Part shown: positions 61,801-64,000 of the stretch, piece after piece | Layout of the letters: the number at the start of each line of letters is the position of its first letter | How positions within the stretch are numbered: the stretch's first letter is position 1 | Assembly (NCBI RefSeq): GCF_000473245.1 | Contig: NC_022524.1 | Coordinates: 3,930,501 to 3,994,500 of the forward strand | Source: Bacillus infantis NRRL B-14911 | Lineage (GTDB): Bacteria; Bacillota; Bacilli; Bacillales; Cytobacillaceae | Reading direction: 5' to 3' | DNA length: 64,000 nt | Position numbers and translations under genes: made by a program | The notes under the pieces: generated by a model | What the model was told of the DNA's origin: nothing | What the model saw: the letters and a program-made list of their open reading frames with translations, nothing else | The model's database searches: none

Positions 61801-62526
61801 ATGATTGATAAAAATTCACCGATCCCTATTTATCATCAGCTGGAAGAACAGTTGAAAAAGCAGATCAGGGAAGGCCTCCTGCAGGAAGAAGAAGCCATCC
61901 CATCTGAACGGGAATATGCCGAGCAGTTCCAGATCAGCAGGATGACCGTCAGGCAGGCCATCAGCAATCTTGTGAGGGAAGGCCTCCTATATCGGGAAAA
62001 AGGCCGCGGCACATTCGTCAACAAACAAAAAGTAGAGCAGGAGCTTCAGGGGCTAACAAGTTTCACGGAGGATATGCAGATGCGCGGGATGAAGCCGAGC
62101 AGCCGCACCCTTTCCTTCCAGACACTGCCGGCTCCAGGCGGCATAGCATCACGCCTCCAGATTGCCGAGGGCAGCCCAGTCTATGAAATCTCCAGGATCC
62201 GCCTGGCCGACGGACTCCCCATGGCACTGGAAACCAACTATATCCCTGAAGCGCTCATGCCCGGCCTGACCGAAGAGGACCTGGGCCATTCCCTTTACGA
62301 ATACGCTGAAAACCGCCTATCCCTGTCCATTGCAGAAGCAGAACAGGAAATCGAAGCAGCCGGCGCCAAAAACCGGGAGGCAGGACTTCTCTCCATACAA
62401 GAAGGCTCCCCCATCCTCCTCATCCTCCGCACAACCCGGCTCTCCGACGGTACCCCCTTCGAATTCGTCCAATCGGCATACCGTGCTGACAGGTATAAAT
62501 TTATTCATACAATGCGGAGGGTGTGA
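61801..62526 (+). CDS. nagR: GntR/HutC-family repressor NagR (YvoA)
   Basis: The 241-residue protein has an N-terminal winged helix (about 5-70, SEREYAEQFQISRMTVRQAI) and a C-terminal UTRA effector domain (about 85-235) of the HutC fold. NagR binds dre sites and is released by GlcN-6-P or GlcNAc-6-P. It follows nagB after 12 bp with AAGGAGA and so is autoregulated. The dre site upstream of nagA supports the assignment. The last 150 bp are rich in CC-ending codons, unlike the start. Confidence 0.95.
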   Translation: MIDKNSPIPIYHQLEEQLKKQIREGLLQEEEAIPSEREYAEQFQISRMTVRQAISNLVREGLLYREKGRGTFVNKQKVEQELQGLTSFTEDMQMRGMKPSSRTLSFQTLPAPGGIASRLQIAEGSPVYEISRIRLADGLPMALETNYIPEALMPGLTEEDLGHSLYEYAENRLSLSIAEAEQEIEAAGAKNREAGLLSIQEGSPILLILRTTRLSDGTPFEFVQSAYRADRYKFIHTMRRV

Positions 62527-62681
62527 GGGTTCAGCGGTTATTAAATCAGTATAGAATGGGGAGGATGTGCTTCTTCATGTGGGCGGGTTAAGTTACTCAA
62601 CTCGGAATGCTGTCATATTGAAGGGAGTTTAAGGGAGCCTTTGAAAGCAGCTTTAGGTTGCCCAATCAATTTTCAGAAGCT

Positions 62682-62813
62682 CTGTTGATCGGAGTGGAAG
62701 GCACGTAGACTCCTGCGGGAAATAGCGGAAAAGTTGAGACCCCACAGCGCGCAGCGCGAGGAGGCTCAACTCCGCCCCGCGGAAAGCGAAGTGCCTGCAG
62801 CGCAGATCAACAG
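62682..62813 (+). repeat. Copy B of the ~130 bp palindromic repeat
   Basis: Runs from CTGTTGATC to GATCAACAG (perfect 9 bp terminal inverted repeats). Inner pairs are GGAAGGCAC with GTGCC and TTGAGACC with GGAGGCTCAA. The CCCCGCGGAAAGCGAAGTGCC block is shared with copy A. Confidence 0.93.
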
Positions 62814-62871
62814 CCCCATTCAAAGAGAGCAAAGGTCTCCCTTTTGCTAATGCAAATAAATTCTAAAAACC

Positions 62872-63000
62872 CTGTTGATCGGAGTGGAAGGCACGAAGAC
62901 TCCTGCGGGATTGCAGCGGCAAAGCTGACACCCCGCAAGAGCTCGCTCTGAGGAGGCTCAGCGCCGCGGAAAGTGAAGTGCCTGGAACGCAGATCAACAG
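62872..63000 (+). repeat. Copy C of the ~130 bp palindromic repeat
   Basis: Starts CTGTTGATC and ends GATCAACAG, 58 bp after copy B and in the same orientation. The central loop differs (AAGAGCTCGCTCT) while the outer arms are nearly identical to B and D. Confidence 0.93.
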
Positions 63001-63114
63001 ACTACATCCAAAGAACCAAACTACATAGTTCCTAAAATTTTTTCTCCCTCACCATGTCCTAAATCCCCATTTTCCCCTATATAGTAAATGAACAAATCAT
63101 TAGGAGGGAAACAA

Positions 63115-63767
63115 ATGAAAATCATACTCGACGCAGGACACGGCTACGAAACCCCTGGAAAAAGAAGCCCCGACGGCTTCAGAGAATACGAATTCAACCG
63201 CCAGGCCGCCCACCACTGCCGCAAACTCCTCGAACAGGCCGGATTAACCGTCATGGACTCTCATTCCGACGAATGGGACATCCCATTATCCGAAAGAACC
63301 GGAATGGCCAACCGCTGGAAAGCAGACTGCTATGTCTCCATCCACGCCAACGCCTACGGAACAGGCTGGAACAGCGCAAACGGAATCGAAACATACGTCC
63401 ACACCCCCGCCCTGCAGAAGCAGTAAAGCTAGCCCAATCCGTCCAGGCACAGCTCGTAAAAGAAACCGGCCTGGCCGACCGCGGCGTCAAAACTGCGGAC
63501 TTCCATGTACTAAGAAAAACCACCATGACAGCCATCCTCATCGAATGCGGATTCATGACCAATAAAACAGAATGCAGGCTGCTGCAATCCAAAGAATACC
63601 AGCAGCTCTGCGGAGAAACCATCGGCATGGCACTCCTATCATTTTACAAACCAGCCGGCGGCCTCTACAAAGTCCAGGCCGGAGCCTTCTCCCAACTAAC
63701 AAACGCCCAATCCCTCGCCGGAAAACTAAGAGAAAACGGGGTACCGGCTTATATTACTTATTCCTAG
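63115..63767 (+). pseudogene. N-acetylmuramoyl-L-alanine amidase (Amidase_3 plus SPOR), frameshifted
   Basis: ATG at 63115 behind AGGAGGG opens MKIILDAGHGYETPGKRSPD, the Amidase_3 start with a Zn-ligand His; Glu in REYEFNR and SIHANAYG follow. The frame stops at 63424-63426 after HTPALQKQ, but the -1 frame continues from the same point with PRPAEAVKLAQSVQAQ, the catalytic Glu region ILIECGFMTN and a SPOR domain (LYKVQAGAFSQLTNAQSLAG). The break is in a run of five C at 63404-63408, where six would restore one 218-residue protein of the CwlC type, used to lyse mother cells. It may be a true mutation or a sequencing error. Confidence 0.85.
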
Positions 63768-63778
63768 GAATCAAAATA

Positions 63779-63810
63779 AAGAGCGGGCCCACATGGGAAG
63801 ACCCGCTCTT
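63779..63810 (+). terminator. Hairpin after the amidase gene
   Basis: AAGAGCGGG/CCCGCTCTT perfect 9 bp stem with a 14-base loop follows the stop codon; the T tract is weak. Confidence 0.6.
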
Positions 63811-63935
63811 CTCAGTAGAAAAAGGGTACGGTGTTAGGAACTTCGGCACCCTTCAAACTTTACATCTATTTATTACATCTAACTGTGTAGTTAATGGTTA
63901 TACGACTGCTAGGAGTGCCAATAAAGTTTAAAACC

Positions 63936-64000
63936 CTGTTGATTGGAGTGGAAGGCACGTAGACTCCTGCGGGAAATAGCGGCAAAGCTGAGACCCCGCA
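63936..64000 (+). repeat. Copy D of the palindromic repeat, cut by window edge
   Basis: CTGTTGATTGGAGTGGAAGG and the following GCACGTAGACTCCTGCGGG and GAGACCCCGCA match the first half of copy B; the second half lies beyond the window. Confidence 0.9.

Larger units (their letters stand above)
62527..63114. other. 588 bp intergenic region with two palindromic repeats
   Basis: Apart from repeat copies B and C nothing codes here: no frame has a ribosome site or a recognisable product. The last 110 bp must carry the promoter of the amidase gene. Confidence 0.6.

Overview
This 64 kb window is chromosomal DNA from a low-to-mid G+C Firmicute of the family Bacillaceae. Evidence for this is gene-for-gene synteny with Bacillus subtilis over most of the window: secG-estA-rnr-smpB-ssrA, cggR-gapA-pgk-tpiA-gpmI-eno, sigL, clpP, crh-whiA-yvcK-rapZ-nudix-trxB-yvcD, hisZGDBHAFI, yvoF-ppaX-yvoD-lgt-hprK and nagA-nagB-nagR. 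AGGAGG-type ribosome binding sites, frequent TTG/GTG starts and SigA-, SigD-, CtsR-, CggR- and NagR-type sites agree with this. I cannot fix the species; the fused OpuF-type osmoprotectant transporters suggest the B. infantis/Cytobacillus/Mesobacillus neighbourhood, as a guess.

Positions 1-24300 are the accessory, strain-variable part. It holds a persulfide-stress regulon (DsrE-family protein, TusA-like sulfur carrier, CstR repressor) with three matching operators; a CPA1 Na+/H+ antiporter; a fatty-acid hydroxylase-like membrane protein; a five-gene GntR-controlled ABC transporter operon; a methyl-accepting chemotaxis protein with a SigD-like promoter; a MarR-controlled MMPL exporter; two paralogous ATPase plus fused permease/binding-protein uptake systems flanking a 7TM-PAS-GGDEF diguanylate cyclase and a small DUF1540 protein; a thioredoxin, a flavin reductase, an RRNPP-type HTH-TPR regulator and a DUF2269 membrane protein.

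Positions 24500-43000 are core functions. They comprise trans-translation (ssrA tmRNA, smpB), RNase R, carboxylesterase and SecG, then a NERD-domain protein, the lower glycolytic block under CggR, sigma-54 with a glutaredoxin-like gene, tRNA-Arg(CCG), ClpP behind a CtsR box, and Crh-WhiA-YvcK.

Positions 43000-62500 continue with RapZ, a Nudix hydrolase, thioredoxin reductase, a TPR protein, the complete eight-gene histidine operon, the PpaX/Lgt/HprK cell-envelope and carbon-control cluster, and the N-acetylglucosamine catabolic operon with its NagR operator. HprK and Crh (carbon catabolite signalling), YvcK/RapZ (envelope and aminosugar control), NagABR and the CggR glycolytic block form a carbon-flux group.

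Positions 62500-64000 hold a sporulation-type N-acetylmuramoyl-L-alanine amidase broken by a one-base frameshift and surrounded by three copies of a ~130 bp palindromic intergenic repeat (a fourth copy lies at 13257). Four other intergenic regions carry short tandem arrays with exact 20 or 21 bp periods and related sequence words. These arrays and the palindromic repeat are the main unexplained structures in the window.
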